Notes: a model not told the origin generated them from the sequence alone. Counted from the first letter of the stretch, positions 13,227 through 25,092 are shown. The stretch is DNA of 64,000 nucleotides from Holtermannia corniformis (GCA_001599935.1 BCIJ01000002.1:99811-163810), one strand, 5' to 3'. Numbers and translations are program-made.

Positions 13227-16163
13227 ATGACCGGAGCCGGCAGCTCTTCCAAACCTGCCAGCCCACCTCCGTTATTCCCAGCCACCATGCACCCCGATAG
13301 CACCGCAAGCCTGCTATCGGCACTACGCACACTGCAAGCCAAGACCAAGAAGACGGTCAACTCGACCGTGCACATCTACCCCAGCTCCATCTACGCACCG
13401 AACGATCCCACCCAACCAGACCGCAAGATCACAAGCTGGAAGCTGACAGAGCACATGTTCTACCTCGTCCCGAGCCCGTTCCCGACCCTGGCGCGCGGAC
13501 TGTTCACAGAGCAAGTGGACGGGCAGGAACGCATCGTCGCAAGAGGGTATGACAAGTTTTTCAATACGCAGGAAGTCGAGTGGACATATGTGCGTGGTTG
13601 GCGCGGTGGACTGGGCAGACGCTGATGAGCGTAGTGGGATCAGATGGCTCGATATACTCAAGGACCGTACTATCTCACACTCAAGACTAATGGGTGTTTG
13701 ATCCTTGTCGCTGCGCTCTCACCGACAGAGCTCGTGGTCGCATCCAAGCACTCCCTCGGGACTGTCACCGAGACTCTAGATCAACCGGCAACCGTCAAGG
13801 TCGCTACGGACGCGCTCGCCGAGCTCAAGGTGGAAGACTCTGACGAGCCGAGTGCGAACCAAAAGAAGAAACAAGAGAAGAAGCAGAAGAAACAGCAGCA
13901 CCAGCAGAATCAGACCAACGAGGAGCAACAAGAACACGTAGAATCCTTGGCCCACGCCGAGGTCGGCAGGCAGTGGCTCGCCAAAATGCTCGCCGCGCAA
14001 GGTCTCACCGAGTCCGATTTGGCAAAGCGGCTATGGGAAGAAAACTGGACAGCCGTGTTCGAAGTCAGTACTGGACCAACTTGCAACCCTCGACTGATCC
14101 CTGCAGTTGTGCGACGACGACTTTGAAGAACATGTGATTGCGACGCCAGCACACCAGGTTGGGCTCAACTTGCACGGCTTGAACCACAACACGGCCCACT
14201 TTGCGACCGAACAGCCAGCGACCGTGTTCGCGTTTGCAGCCGAGTTTGGCTTCATTCCGACCCCCTACGTCGAGCTGCCGACCCTGACAGCCGTCAAGGA
14301 ATACACCGACCGCGTGGCCGAGACGGGAACGTGGGAGGGCGACATGGTCGAGGGCTTTGTCGTCCGTTCATCCGTCCGCGCCGAACCTCTACCAGAAACC
14401 GACGAGCAAGCGAAACGACTCGCCGACGTCGGACCCGGCAGCAAAAAGCGCAAGCAGGATGGTAAACCGCCGTATGCCGCCAACGCGCCCTTCTTCTTCA
14501 AAGTCAAGTTTGAAGAGCCCTATCTTCTATACCGCACCTGGCGAGAGATTACACGGACGTTGATGCCGTTGACGGATCCGGTCAAGGTCGCGCACATGAC
14601 GCCCGAGACGGACCCGAGGAAGAAACTGGGCAAGAAGACGACCCGGCCAGAGGCGGCGCTGTATGCCGAGTGGTGTCAGGACCGGATGGAGGTCGAGCCC
14701 GAGCTCTTCCACTCGTACGATAAAGGCGTTGTGCGTGTCCGCGCGCGCTTTCTCGAATGGACGCGGGGAGAGGGGAAAGACAAGTGGGAGCAGGTCAAGC
14801 GCGGGACGTTCAAGACCAAGAGCACGCCAAATACGCTCACGGAGAAACGCAAGGTGGAGGAGACGAAGAAAGAGGGCAAGCCGGACAAGTGGGTGGTTGT
14901 GCCCGTCGCGATCCCCGGGTGTGGTAAGTCAATCTGGTCTCGTGTACGTAGCCAACACCCGCAGGCAAGACCCTCGTCGGCGTCAGCCTCACCGAGCTCT
15001 TTGGGTTCGCACACACGCAAAGCGACGACCTCGACTTCAAAAAGCCTGCGCCGCACTTTCTCAAAAACATCGAGACCCTGCTCCAGACGCACAACGTCGT
15101 GTTCGCCGACCGCAACAATCATATCGAAAAGCACTATAGCGAGCTCGTCAACCTGAACACGAGCCGTGCCCTCGCGGCGTACAATGTGCACTTTATCGCG
15201 CTCGTGTGGGACGTCGATCAGGTCCCTTATCATCGTGCTCTGCGCGTCGCGTCGGAGCGCGTCGTGCGCCGAGGGGAGAATCATCAGACTCTGCGGGCGG
15301 ACCTGTCGGCAAAGGCTGAACACGAGGCGGTCGTCGCCATGTTCCTGCGCGGCTTTGTGCAGCCCGACGACGGCGTGTTCACCTATCACTTCCCGATGCA
15401 CGTCGAGGACGATGCGGTCGAGAGTGTCCAGGCCGTCGTCGAACATTTGGTGTCGGTGCCGGGCTTGGATCTCGAGCGGCCGTCTGCCGCGAGTGTGCAA
15501 GATGCGGTCAACAAGGCGCTCGGCTATACCATCACGACGCCGCGTCGGGAAATGGTCAAGCAAGCCAAACCCGTGCGGTACTATGGCATCGCGCCCGAGA
15601 TTGACCTCGAAGCCGTCGTCCGCACCGCGATCGCCTCGGCCGCTTCAGCCGCGTCCGAGGCACTCGAATCCGCCACGACGTTTCTCGACGCTCTCATCAC
15701 CAAGTCGCGCATCACCGCCCGACCGCACATCACGCTCGTGCACGAAAAGACGGTCGCGGATGAAAAGGCCGACTCTGCGCCCGACGCGATCGGGCCGATC
15801 GAGACGCTGTGGAACACGTGCAGAGACATGCAGTCGGATCCGTACCAACCTCTGCTCTCGTTCGACATGGGCACGCTGGTATGGGACGAGCGCGTCATGG
15901 CGCTTTCGGTTGAGAACTTGGTACCGGCGCCGAGAGAGCTGGGGCGGTCCGAGGCGCCCGTGTTGGACGTTGATGCCGAGTTGACGCACTCGCTCCATGT
16001 GACTGTTGGGACGGCCGATGAGGAGATTTCGGCGTACGAGAGCCGTGCGCTGGTTCGTGCTGTGCGCGACGCTCGAGCCAAGGGCGAGACCAGTATTGAA
16101 GGCATGCACTGGATCGAGCTCTCGGGTCTCAGTGGGCAGGGGAGGGTGCGCGGGATGTGGTGA
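13227..16163 (+). CDS. TRL1: fungal tRNA ligase (ligase, kinase and cyclic phosphodiesterase)
   Basis: Joins tRNA exon halves after intron removal and splices HAC1-type mRNA in the unfolded protein response. The ATG at 13227 sits in CCACC-ATG; an upstream frame extension has no ATG. The N-terminal adenylyltransferase has GYDKFFNTQEVEW and, after the first intron, the nucleotidyl-lysine motif LTLKTNGCLILVAAL. Further on are TWEGDMVEGFVVRSSV and FFFKVKFEEPYLLYRTWRE. The middle kinase domain has the P-loop IPGCGKTLVGVSLTELFGF, split by an intron within it. The C-terminal phosphodiesterase keeps both HxT motifs, RPHITLVH and SLHVTVG. Only three introns are seen, few for this window. About 920 residues, slightly above the yeast enzyme. 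All three active sites look complete. Confidence 0.96.
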
Positions 16164-16256
16164 CGCATGAAGACAGCAAGCATTGTACATTCACACATGC
16201 ATTAACATTGAGCATTCTATTGACATTAAGACATTCTCATCTTCTATCGACCCGGC

Positions 16257-17315
16257 TTAGATGCCGAGCTTTTGTACCAACTCCCACGCTACGACGTTCA
16301 TCGCCGCCTTTTTGTTCGTCCTAGCCGCGACCGTCTGCAGCTCGATCCCCATCGGCAGCGCGATCGTCGCCGTCGCTTGCCAGTTTGCAAGCCCAAGCGA
16401 GACATAGTCGTACGCTGGCATCTTGCCATAGTGCGTCAAGCAGTACTGGTTCAAGCCAGCGGCAGCGCCGAGCGCTCGCTGGTCAATCTCGGAGACTGAC
16501 AGCTCGTCGTTCGAGCCCCCATTGGCAGAGGGCAGGTTGGCCGCGCGCCGTTCAGCTTCAGACTTCATCCACTCGTACGCCCAGGTCGCAAATGGAGTGA
16601 AGATTTGGCGGAGCCAGGTGTCGACCGCGGCGTAGGCGTCACCCCGGGTCGCCCCAGGATGCGTCTTGAGGTGAGAATAGAACACGCCGGCGACGTAGGC
16701 TTCGAAGATGGAGCCCTGGCGGGGTCAGTTTCTCAGCTTGCGGCGTTCGTGCTGTGGTCGGGCGATCTTTACTGACCTTTGGCTTGGTTTGGTGCTTGGT
16801 CGTCAGCAGCGCCTGGGGTGCAGCGATCATGCGGTCCGGCAGCTTGTAGAACTCGGAGATCATCGCGAGCGTCGTGTCGCGTACGCAGATAGATTTGAGC
16901 TCCTGCGGTAGTGTCAGCAGGGATCAAGCTCACAAGCAAGTGCGAGCCGCTGGGAGTTGGTTCTGACCCTTTCAACTCACGGTAGACGGGCCCACTTTGA
17001 GGTTGGGCAGGAGGTCGTGCAAGAGGGTCGTGACAACCGAGCCGAGGATGCCATCACCGACGTGCTCGAGCTTTTCATAGTCTGCGGTGGGTCAGCTCCT
17101 GCCACCAGCTGGTACTGCAACAAGCCAATCCACTCACCCAAGCACGGATCATCGGCAGCATCCTCCATCACGGCCGAGTTTTTTGGCCGTTGGAACGCAC
17201 TCGAGTGCGTCACAACCTGCTTGCCGAGTGCCGGATCCTGAATCTCGAACAATGGTGGAAACTGGGCAAAGAGCGAAGCAGGAAGGGGCGGCAGAGGAAC
17301 ATTGTTGGTGGCCAT
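16257..17315 (-). CDS. RNase III-like protein with C-terminal double-stranded RNA-binding domain
   Basis: Predicted double-stranded RNA processing or binding protein of about 290 residues. The RNase III domain shows DPCLDYEKLEHVGDGILGSV across an intron, matching the ERLExLGD signature, and later KPKGSIFEAYVAGVFY across another intron. In canonical enzymes the second motif carries a metal-binding Asp three residues before the conserved Glu; here that position is Ser (S-I-F-E). Cleavage may therefore be altered or lost. The C-terminus resembles a dsRBD: LNQYCLTHYGKMPAYDY and ending TNKKAAMNVVAWELVQKLGI. The chosen ATG is 17315 (MATNNVPLPPLP). The same frame stays open upstream to an ATG at 17571, adding an Arg-rich, acid-poor segment and a poly-Thr run, which could be a mitochondrial targeting version. 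Ordinary nuclear RNase III and mL44-type mitoribosome protein are both possible. Confidence 0.8.
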
Positions 17316-18038
17316 GATGGGTAAGGTTGACAATGGCCGTCCCGAGTAAAGGGTGGAGAGGTAGAAGCGAGGGAAGTAAGGGTTTGCAAGCACTCGATGA
17401 GTTGTTGTTGTTGTCGTCGTCGTCGTCGTCGTCGTCGTTGGACGAGCACCGGGCATCCTGGCCACTCGAACTAGAACCCCGCACGGACGCGGGGCAGCGT
17501 GCACAGACGTGTAGACGGAGCGCAGATCGCAGCGGAGCGACCTGCAGACTGCAGGACGATGAGGCGGCATCGTAGCCTGGTACGTGCGTGTACTGCCTGC
17601 GGGCAGATGGGCGAGAGGCATGGGCGACCGCGAGTTCACCGCGGCGAAAGGGGTTGCATCGATGTCAGCGGATCATGGGTCCGACTGCGTTTGCATAGCC
17701 AAAGGTGCAGTGAGGAGCGCAGTGCGGCTCATGCAGCTCGCGCATTCATGTATAGCAGTAAAGACGGCCAGAGGCGAGCTGGATTCAGTCGACTGTGAAT
17801 GGACGTGTCTTGCTAAGCGTTCTAGCACCGTGCATCAGTTTGCTAAGCTGCATCTATGTACATCTCCGCCGATCCCATCCAAGCTCGGCCTGCATGCCTG
17901 TCACACGCTGACATTGAATGGCCGCCGCCGATCATACCGCTGACTGCTGACTACCGACTGCTGACGCTCACTGCTGACTGCTGACGCGCCGCCAAAGTCA
18001 GGGCTCGGTTGCAAATTACGGGCTAAAGTCAAAAGCTC
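17316..18038. promoter_or_regulatory. divergent intergenic region, RNase III-like / MFS
   Basis: About 720 bases between two diverging genes. The left quarter could instead be coding if the RNase III gene uses its upstream ATG at 17571. Nothing else recognisable, apart from CTGCTGAC-type short repeats around 17940-17985. Confidence 0.4.
17401..17439. repeat. trinucleotide microsatellite (GTT/GTC)
   Basis: Thirteen consecutive GTT or GTC triplets. On the minus strand in the frame of the RNase III-like gene they would encode a run of threonines, if the upstream start is used. Confidence 0.9.
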
Positions 18039-19852
18039 ATGACTGCGTCCAGGTTGCCAACGCTACCAGACGGGACGATGCTCTCGTCGAGCAAATCCAA
18101 GGAAGCCAGCTTGAGTCTGCCGTCGTTGCCCATAGTAACGCATGATGACTCGGGATCGCCAGAGCCCCCAGTGACGGCAGAGCCTGTACTGTCGCCTACG
18201 CGGAGACATGTTCTACTGGGTGTCTTGTGTCTGGGCGTCTTCATCGACGGTCAGTCTTGCAGTCTTTTCGCATCAGAGCTGAGCACGGCTCAGTCCTCGG
18301 CGTCTGCGTCTTCTACATCCTCACGAGCCCGATCGCCACGTATCTCGAGATTGAATTTCGCCAGTCGACGTGGGTCATTGTGAGTGACTGTTGACGCACC
18401 GATCGCAAGCTCATGCAGTAGACTTCGTTTTCCATCACCTTTGCCGCGTTTCTACTCTTCTGGGGCCGCGTCGCCGACCTCTACTCGTCCAAACTCGTCT
18501 TTTGCTGGGGTTTCCTCAGCCTCGGCTTGCTCAACCTCGTCATCTCGTTCCTCGTCGACAAGTACTCGTTCCTCATCGTACGCGCCGTCAGCGGCGTTGC
18601 AGCCGCAGCCCTCGTGCCAGCCTCGTATCGGTTGATCACGCACAACTTTGGCAAGAGCGAGCTTGCGCGCGCGTTTACAATCTATTCAATGTCCGGCGCG
18701 CTCGGGGCGAGCTTTGGCGTGCCGCTCGGAGGCTTGCTCGAGTTGATCCCAAACGGCGGGCAGATGACCGCCTGGCGGTGGTACTTTCGCATCACGACGG
18801 CGATCATGTGAGTTCGGCTGAAAGCCGGGCGAGTACTGAGTGGAAAGTGTGCCGCTTGCAATCTGGTCGTTCTCGTTCATCCCAAACCCGACGGAACTAC
18901 CGGTCGGTGTCAACGCGAAATGGAAGCGCTTGGATATCGGTGGCGCAGTGCAGTGAGTTTACCGAAATGACGATCGCAAGCTGATCGTCAGAATGCTGCT
19001 TGCAACCTTGCTCCTCGTGTTCGGCCTCACGTTTGGCGCTTCGGATAGCTGGACCTCGCCCGCGTTCTTTGCGCCACTAGGCCTTTCGATCGTCTTCTTC
19101 ATCTCATTCTTCTGGTACCAGCGACGGCTGCCGGTCGAGTACGCATCGATCCCGCCGTCGACGTGGCGCTATCGCAACTTTACCATGTGGATCGCCGTCA
19201 GCTTGTACACGCAAGCGTGGTGGACGTGCAATCAGATCCCAATGATCGACGTCTATACAAACGAGCACGGCGACATCCCGCTCATCGCCGCTCTGCGCAT
19301 CCTGCCAGAGGGCGTGTTTTCCCTCATCTGCAGCCTGGTTTTAGTGTGGGTGCAGTACGCTCCCGATGTCAATCGCTAAAGCAGCACCAGGGTCTACCCC
19401 AGCATCTGCGCCAACCCACGCTGGAGTTATACAATCGGCCAACTACTCGGTGCCGTCGGCTACGTGCTCTTCATCCTCTCCGGGGGCGAGACTGGGAAAC
19501 CCTACTTTCGCTACAGTTTTCCCGGCGCCATCATCGGCACGATCGGCAGCGCGATCAGCAACACTTGCGTCGTGTGCGTGCTCGCGTATCCGATTCCACC
19601 AAACTGATCGTACAGCGCAGCGTCGGCGTCATGTCCGCCGTCCCCGCTGAGACCGCAGGCGTCGCGGGCGCAATCCTACAAACGGCCATCCAAGCCGGTA
19701 ACGCTGTCGCGCTCGCGATCCAGGCAGGCCTCTTGACAGTGTACCCTGGCGGCTTGGCACAGTTTGACAATGTGCGGGCGTCGTTTTATTTCATGATTGG
19801 TTGGGGGTTGCTGTGCCTTTGTGCGTTTTGGGTGTTTCATCGGCTGGAGTGA
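18039..19852 (+). CDS. major facilitator superfamily transporter, DHA2-like drug exporter type
   Basis: Polytopic membrane transporter of about 530 residues. The N-terminal cytosolic segment holds several serines (MTASRLPTLPDGTMLSSSKS), then helix 1 (HVLLGVLCLGVFID) joins by an intron to VLGVCVFYILTSPIATYLE. MFS motif A is recognisable as WGRVADLYSSKL after helix 2, and the central antiporter motif region reads MSGALGASFGVPLGG. Later helices include MLLATLLLVFGLTFG, GLSIVFFISFFWYQ, LIAALRILPEGVFSLI, TIGQLLGAVGYVLFIL and AGVAGAILQTAIQAGNAVAL, with the stop at 19852. At least five introns of 45-60 nt. Order and motifs fit fungal 14-helix-type H+ antiporters of the Sge1/Atr1 kind. The substrate is unknown. 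Confidence 0.88.
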
Positions 19853-20236
19853 GATGTATGTATCAGTTTGGGTGCTGGAGGCAAGTCGAGCGGAGCACGC
19901 GGACTCGAGGTCGCCGCCACTGCCCTCGAGCGATGACTGTACATACTAGCCAGCAGTAGTTGTAGCGCTGAACAACCCTCTACGACGATCGATCCAAAAG
20001 TCAACTGACAAGCAGTGGTCAAGTGCACAATCTTCAGTCGCGCACCGCAACGAGTTTATCAGCAGTCCATCTCTCGCAGCGCTGACACGTGCAGTTGCAG
20101 TCAGCAGAGAGTGCGTTCACAGTCTGCTCAGAAAGCACAACAAGACAATGGCATGCGCTAAAACCCCTTTGGCGCAACCTCATCCCCTCGGCCTGGGCTA
20201 AGCTGATCCAGAAACCTCGGTTCCGAACGACCACGC
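19853..20236. other. convergent intergenic region, MFS / bL17m
   Basis: About 380 bases between two gene 3' ends. No coding signal, repeat or RNA gene seen. Its right limit depends on where the bL17m gene really stops (20237 or 20369). Confidence 0.4.
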
Positions 20237-21340
20237 TTAGCCCTGCCCATTGCCAATACGCCTCGGGCGAGAGCGAGGCCTGAGAACGAGGTTGAGACGC
20301 CTGGGAGGCGTTCGCCGGCTTTGAGGGGGCGTCCTATCGATGGCGTGCCGGAGGATTCGCTGGGGGTGTCAGACCGCGCGCATGGGGTTGACTAGACTCA
20401 CGCTGGTGCGAATGGTTTCGGCTTGATGACGGGGTTGGGTCGTCTCAGACCATTCAGCGCCGTGCTTTCCATCAAGAGCGAGTTCTGTGATCTGAGCGTC
20501 AGCGCACGCCCACGCAGTTCGCTCGCGACTGACCGCATAATCCTTTGCGCGTTGTTCAAACGCCCGCCTGCCTTCGTCGCCTCGATACTTTAACACCTTT
20601 TCCGCGCTCCTTTTCGTAAACTCTCGCAGTCCATGCCAGCCTTGACCGTCTTGCACTGCGTTTCCGCGCATACTGCTACGGACCGTCTCGAGCCCGACGG
20701 TGCGCGCTGCGAGTTCGAATTTGAGATCTTTAGGGCCATCGACGAGGCTGAGGATCGCGAGTGGGGCGTTGTCGCCTTGGCGGTGGCCGTAGCGCTGCAG
20801 ACGCGTGTATCCGCCTGGACGCGAAGTGTAGCGCTGTGCGAGGGTGCTGAAGAGTTTTGGGAGGAGCGAGGTTGGAGGGGTGTACGAGGGGGAATCGGGG
20901 TCTGAGCTCGAGGCCGTGGCGGTGGGATAGCCTGTTGGATGCGGGGTTGGGACGGGACTGGCTGGTGAGGTGAGCGAATAGTGGTGTGATGGCTGTGGTT
21001 GCGTTAGCTACGTTGCCCGCGAGCCAGGCGACGCACAAGGAGGTACGCTTCAGCCTGTCGCCGTGCTGGGTCTGTCCCTTTTTTCCCTAATGTGATAATC
21101 TGCCTGGGATCAGTACCACGCCTCCACCATTTCACAGCAGCGCATACCTTTTCAGCCATCCGGGCGGCCTCTTTGGCCTTTGGCACCGTCGTCTTGATGC
21201 TCTCATGGTGGAGAAGGGCCGAGACGAGGTTCCTGCGCCGTGTGAGCTACCGAGCTGATCCGCGCAGTGACCGACCTCAGCAGCAAGCCGCGGTGTGAAG
21301 ACGTCCTGCCGAGTTTGCGCAGCTTGATCCCATGCTTCAT
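20237..21340 (-). CDS. MRPL8: mitochondrial large-subunit ribosomal protein bL17m
   Basis: Component of the mitochondrial ribosome large subunit. The ATG at 21340 starts directly with the bacterial L17 motif MKHGIKLRKLGRTSSHRGLL, joined by an intron to NLVSALLHHESIKTTVPKAKEA, then MAEK and, after a second intron, IITLGKKGTDPARRQAEAYLL. A third, longer intron leads to the second L17 block, YTSRPGGYTRLQRYGHRQGD followed by NAPLAILSLVDGP. After the core comes a fungal-type C-terminal extension. Two late introns have good donor and branch motifs: one of 42 nt that lacks a stop in frame, and one starting GTGAGTCTAG near 20399. Splicing the latter gives a basic tail ending at 20237; without it the protein stops at 20369. 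It shares a 169-base promoter with ACP1. Confidence 0.85.
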
Positions 21341-21509
21341 CGTTGCTTTCGTGGTCCCATCCGGTTGAACGAGTGCAAGAACGCGGGGGGTTAAACCACT
21401 CTCGGCGTTATAAACCTCCACTCGGCGTTTCATCTTCCGCCAACCCCCCCCCCTGCTATCCTCTTGCTCCATCCACCCGTTCGTCTTGTTCACGTCGACA
21501 CCTCTCGCA
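21341..21509. promoter_or_regulatory. bidirectional promoter of bL17m and ACP1
   Basis: Only 169 bases separate the two start codons. It holds GTTATAAAC at 21408-21416, about 95 bases before the ACP1 ATG, flanked by two copies of ACTCGGCGTT (near 21399 and 21420), and a run of ten C at 21444-21453. These are seen directly. A shared regulator for two mitochondrial genes is an inference. Confidence 0.55.
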
Positions 21510-24500
21510 ATGCTCCGTACACTCCTCCGCACTCTCCCAGCATCCCGCGCAGCCCTCGCCACCAAGTCGGTCGCGCCCACCGCCGCAGCCGCTAGGTTCA
21601 GGCAGTACAGCGCCGCCGCCGGCTTGACCCACGACCAGATCAAGGACCGCGTCTTTCAAGTCTTGAAGGACTTTGAAAAGGTCGATCCCGCAAAGGTCCG
21701 TCATCGCGAACACGGTGACATCCCTCGCTAAGCTCGACTGACATTGACTGCAGTTGTCAGCCTCGTCGGCGTTCACGACCGATCTCGGCCTCGACTCGCT
21801 CGACGCCGTAGAGGTCGTCATGGCGATCGAGGAAGAGTTTGCCGTCGAGATCCCCGATGCTGAAGCCGACGAGATCACGACCGTCCAACAAGGTTAGTCT
21901 TGGTTTGGGAGAGTAGATCGCGTCACTGGTTGGGAGAGAGTGGTGATTCCGTCGAGGGATCGCACAGGCGACAGAAGAGGTTAACGCCTACGTTGAACGG
22001 CAGGCATGGCCGAGTGACCAAAGCTGTCGAGTGACAGCAGGCGCAGGAACGGGATGCGCAGACGACTGCTCTGCGTTTTCCAAACCCTGCGCCGAGGTCA
22101 GGCATGCGCCGTCAGCTATCCCATACGCCGAGTGACAGCACGTCCAGAGTCGGGATACGCCAGCCGGAGCAGCCAGGCTCTCAAGCGACACGCGCTCCGA
22201 CTCTGCACCGATCCGTCAGAACGCACCACAAGGCCGCGTTGGCCTGTGAACTTCCAACGGATGGACAGACATCCGCGCACACCGCTCCTAAGCGCAGTCA
22301 TTCATGGCTATGCGATACGGCGATCCGCGCGGGTCATGTACCGTCCACCCAAAGCTCGACTCCATCTTTCATATCAGTCAGCCGTCACACCCCGACGCCA
22401 GCAGCCACAGATCTTGGCGACTGCGAGCTGCGTCAGTCGTCCGATCTGTTTGCAGCACTACGTCTAGAGTCTGACGGCCGATCTGTAAAGTGCTGGTGGC
22501 AAGCAGAATCTGATTGACGGAAAGACATAGCTAAGCCGTGCATAGGCGGCGTTCAACTGACAGCTTGGCTACGCGTTTGACGGACGTTTCTGTAGTCCGG
22601 CTCTACGCGCGCTTGATGTCTGAGCGCGTTACTGCCATCCCGTAGCTGAAGATCACGAAATCGACGCCACCACCTGTACTGACAACCAGGCGGTGTCGGT
22701 GCGTGGACGCAGCTGTTTCAAATGGTTCTATATCCTAAGATCCGCACGTACGCTGGAAGACAAAGCTGTAACGTGGCAGTGCGCCTGCGCCATCATCCTG
22801 GCACGAACCACTCGCCGCTTGATAGCTATCCTCGCGTAACGTGGCGGATCTGCGCAGTCTTGAACACGCAGCAGAAGCGGACAGAGCCACATTGCCACCA
22901 GATGCGCTTGCGCTCGGATGGAGATTGCGCTGCGGATCGTCAGCTGTCAGCATCGCCAAGTGCTGTACTGCTGCGAACACGCGACACGCGTGCATCGGCT
23001 CAGCTAGGCGTCCAGGTTCACGATTGCCAAAAACCCAATCATCGCTGGAGATGACGCCAGTCTTACGCGCGTTCGTCGGTGCGCAACGTGATGCCTTGAT
23101 TCGGAGATTTCGGCGCCTGGACGACAGCTGGTGTAAGGCGCGAATCGCCGGCACAGCTAGGACGTCTCCGGACCGATCTTCGAATGATGCGTGACTCGTC
23201 GCGCTGCACGGGATCGGGTGCGCTACGGACCACGTCAGTACCCTCCTGGTGGGCTGACGGCGCACGGAGACTGACTCAGCTACCTGAGTCCACTGGCCGG
23301 CCGTGCACTAGTGCTCGACTAAAAGTGGAGAGTTGGACTATAGCGGAGCGGTTGCTGCTTGCAGCAACTCCGCGGCGGGCCGCGCGGAAGCTGATGAAGC
23401 GGTATCCTATGCCGTATCGGCGCGGTCCGGACTACGGATCGCAGGCCCCGGCAAGACAGTTGGCATTCTTCTGGATCCACCTTGCTGAAGGTGGCGCAAC
23501 GGATCGAATCAACTATCGTCGTCTTCAGCTTTAAGAGACACTGGGTTTGTGCATTGTATCTACGGCGGGCGCGAACTAAGCAGTCTAGCTGCGATTCATC
23601 AATGGGCACCTTGATCGGGCTCGACGCTACCGTGCGTCGGCTACTCCGAGTGTCTAGTCCAGCTCGCCCTGCCTCGTTGCATCTACAACTAAAGCTTGGT
23701 GGCTGAGATGATATCGCCTTTCGACCACTGCCCGCACAATGTGTGCGAGGGCGGTGTGGTCATGGTCGAGCCAATTGCAACCCAGAACTTGGATTCTGTA
23801 CGGCTATAGTTGGCTCCGTGTGCACGTACCAGAGCAGACTCCAGTGTCGTGTCTGTCGCAATTTGAGGACTCCTGCGCTCGACATCTCAGCTACATGGAG
23901 TTCGGCCACCGTCTGTGGCACGCGTGAGCAGGATAGCTGCTGATGTCTTGATCGTCGATCCTCGAATGCAATCAGGCATCCTCACCCACTTCTCAGAGGC
24001 GTCGCAGCACAAGCACTACCTCTTCTTGACAGCTCTCTGATTCGCATTAGCGTAGCCGAACTCGGCCTATAGGATTGTGTGTCATCGAGCTGTTCCGATG
24101 GAGCATGGGTCTTGTCCGCGAACCACTTCGCCGTCAGATCATGCGATCTGTCAGAGCTGCGTACCGCGCGCACACTTGAGGCGCTTCCACGCGCCATCTG
24201 GAGCACGTCGGTCCCGTTCGGTGCAACTCCCGGATTGGACATCCCTTTGCATTCGGCTGTTGCCACCGGATGACTCTCAAAGCAACGTGGTTAGGGTCCG
24301 TGAATAGTTGGCGGCGGCAAGTCGAGCATCGGACCAGATGAACAACTTTGCTTGTCGGCGCGCTGCGTCGGTCAGGCCTCTCGGGATTATCTGGTGTGGT
24401 GCAGAGGTCTCGCCGCCGATTCCCGTGAACCGAACTACTGTGGGCCAAGACGACGCAGCGTACAGTCCGTTGCTATTTGCGTTCGGCGTGCACAAAACGG

Positions 24501-24945
24501 CGACCCTGCCGCTGCTACACCCTGGCGAGTAGCTACTTGGGCAGTTCATCCGTGGCGAGCAAGCCCTCAGATTCCTCGTCTCTCCTGCTTGCGTGATTGT
24601 GGTCCCCGCTCTGTCGCCAGATAGGAGCCGAGCTGCTAGGCGCAATTCGGATTGGAATTTTACCCGGTTCTGAACCCGCAGATGCGCGGGGACTGTTGCA
24701 GCGGAGTACCTATTGATGTGATCTCGGAGCACCGCTTGGCAGGACTTTCAGCACACTGAACACTGCACCTTATTTGGCATGTGCTGACACTGCTTGCAGC
24801 TATCGACTACATCGCCAAGGTTTGCCCGTTTCGCTACTCTCATGACTACATACTGATTTGTCTTTCCCTTGCTTCAACAGACTCCCGAGGGTAAGTCGTT
24901 CACGGGCTCATGACATGCCGAGCTGACATCGCCTCAGCTCACTAG
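21510..24945 (+). CDS. ACP1: mitochondrial acyl carrier protein, with a 2.9-kb intron
   Basis: Carries acyl chains on a phosphopantetheine arm for mitochondrial type II fatty acid and lipoate synthesis, and is also an accessory subunit of LYR-protein complexes. The ATG at 21510 gives an Arg/Ala/Ser-rich targeting sequence ([20 protein letters not shown]), then [17 protein letters not shown]. After a short intron comes the attachment motif [20 protein letters not shown], with the modified serine in DSL. This exon ends at 21892 after TTVQQ. The next exon starts only at 24800 with AIDYIAK, followed by two small introns and the C-terminus TPEAH, stop at 24945. Both sides of the giant intron (21893-24799) keep phase and give the conserved last ACP helix. 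About 130 residues spread over 3.4 kb. Confidence 0.95.
21893..24799 (+). other. giant intron of ACP1 (2,907 nt)
   Basis: Donor GTTAGT follows codon CAA plus G; acceptor TGCTTGCAG has the branch-like GTGCTGACAC just before it. No convincing ORF, tRNA, rRNA or known transposon gene lies inside. A degenerate direct repeat is visible: GAGTGACAGCA followed by a GGGATGCGC-type word at 22026-22061, again at 22127-22164. All frames are short and stop-rich. Confidence 0.85.
22026..22164. repeat. degenerate two-copy repeat inside the ACP1 intron
   Basis: Two units of about 36 bases, offset by 101, share GAGTGACAGCA and then GGGAT(G/A)CGCC/AG. Roughly seven in ten bases agree by eye. This may be an old tandem duplication. 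Confidence 0.5.
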
Positions 24946-25092
24946 ATACAATAATGGGTAGCGGAGGTCGCGAGATGTATCACTGTTCACGCATCTTGGC
25001 AGCTCCACTCAATCCACTTGGAGTCGCGATGCTATGCAATGCAGACAGATGGCGTGTGCTATGTACAAGCTGTCGAGATGGAATGCACAGTC

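Noticed and set aside
20700..20730. tRNA B-box-like word GAGTTCGAATTTG
   Set aside because: It lies in the coding sequence of bL17m, has no matching A box and cannot fold as a cloverleaf. No tRNA gene was found anywhere in the window.
22054..24732. Frames of 60-176 codons inside the ACP1 intron
   Set aside because: None matches a family. They lie in opposing frames, often with alternative starts, and show no codon pattern like the nearby exons.
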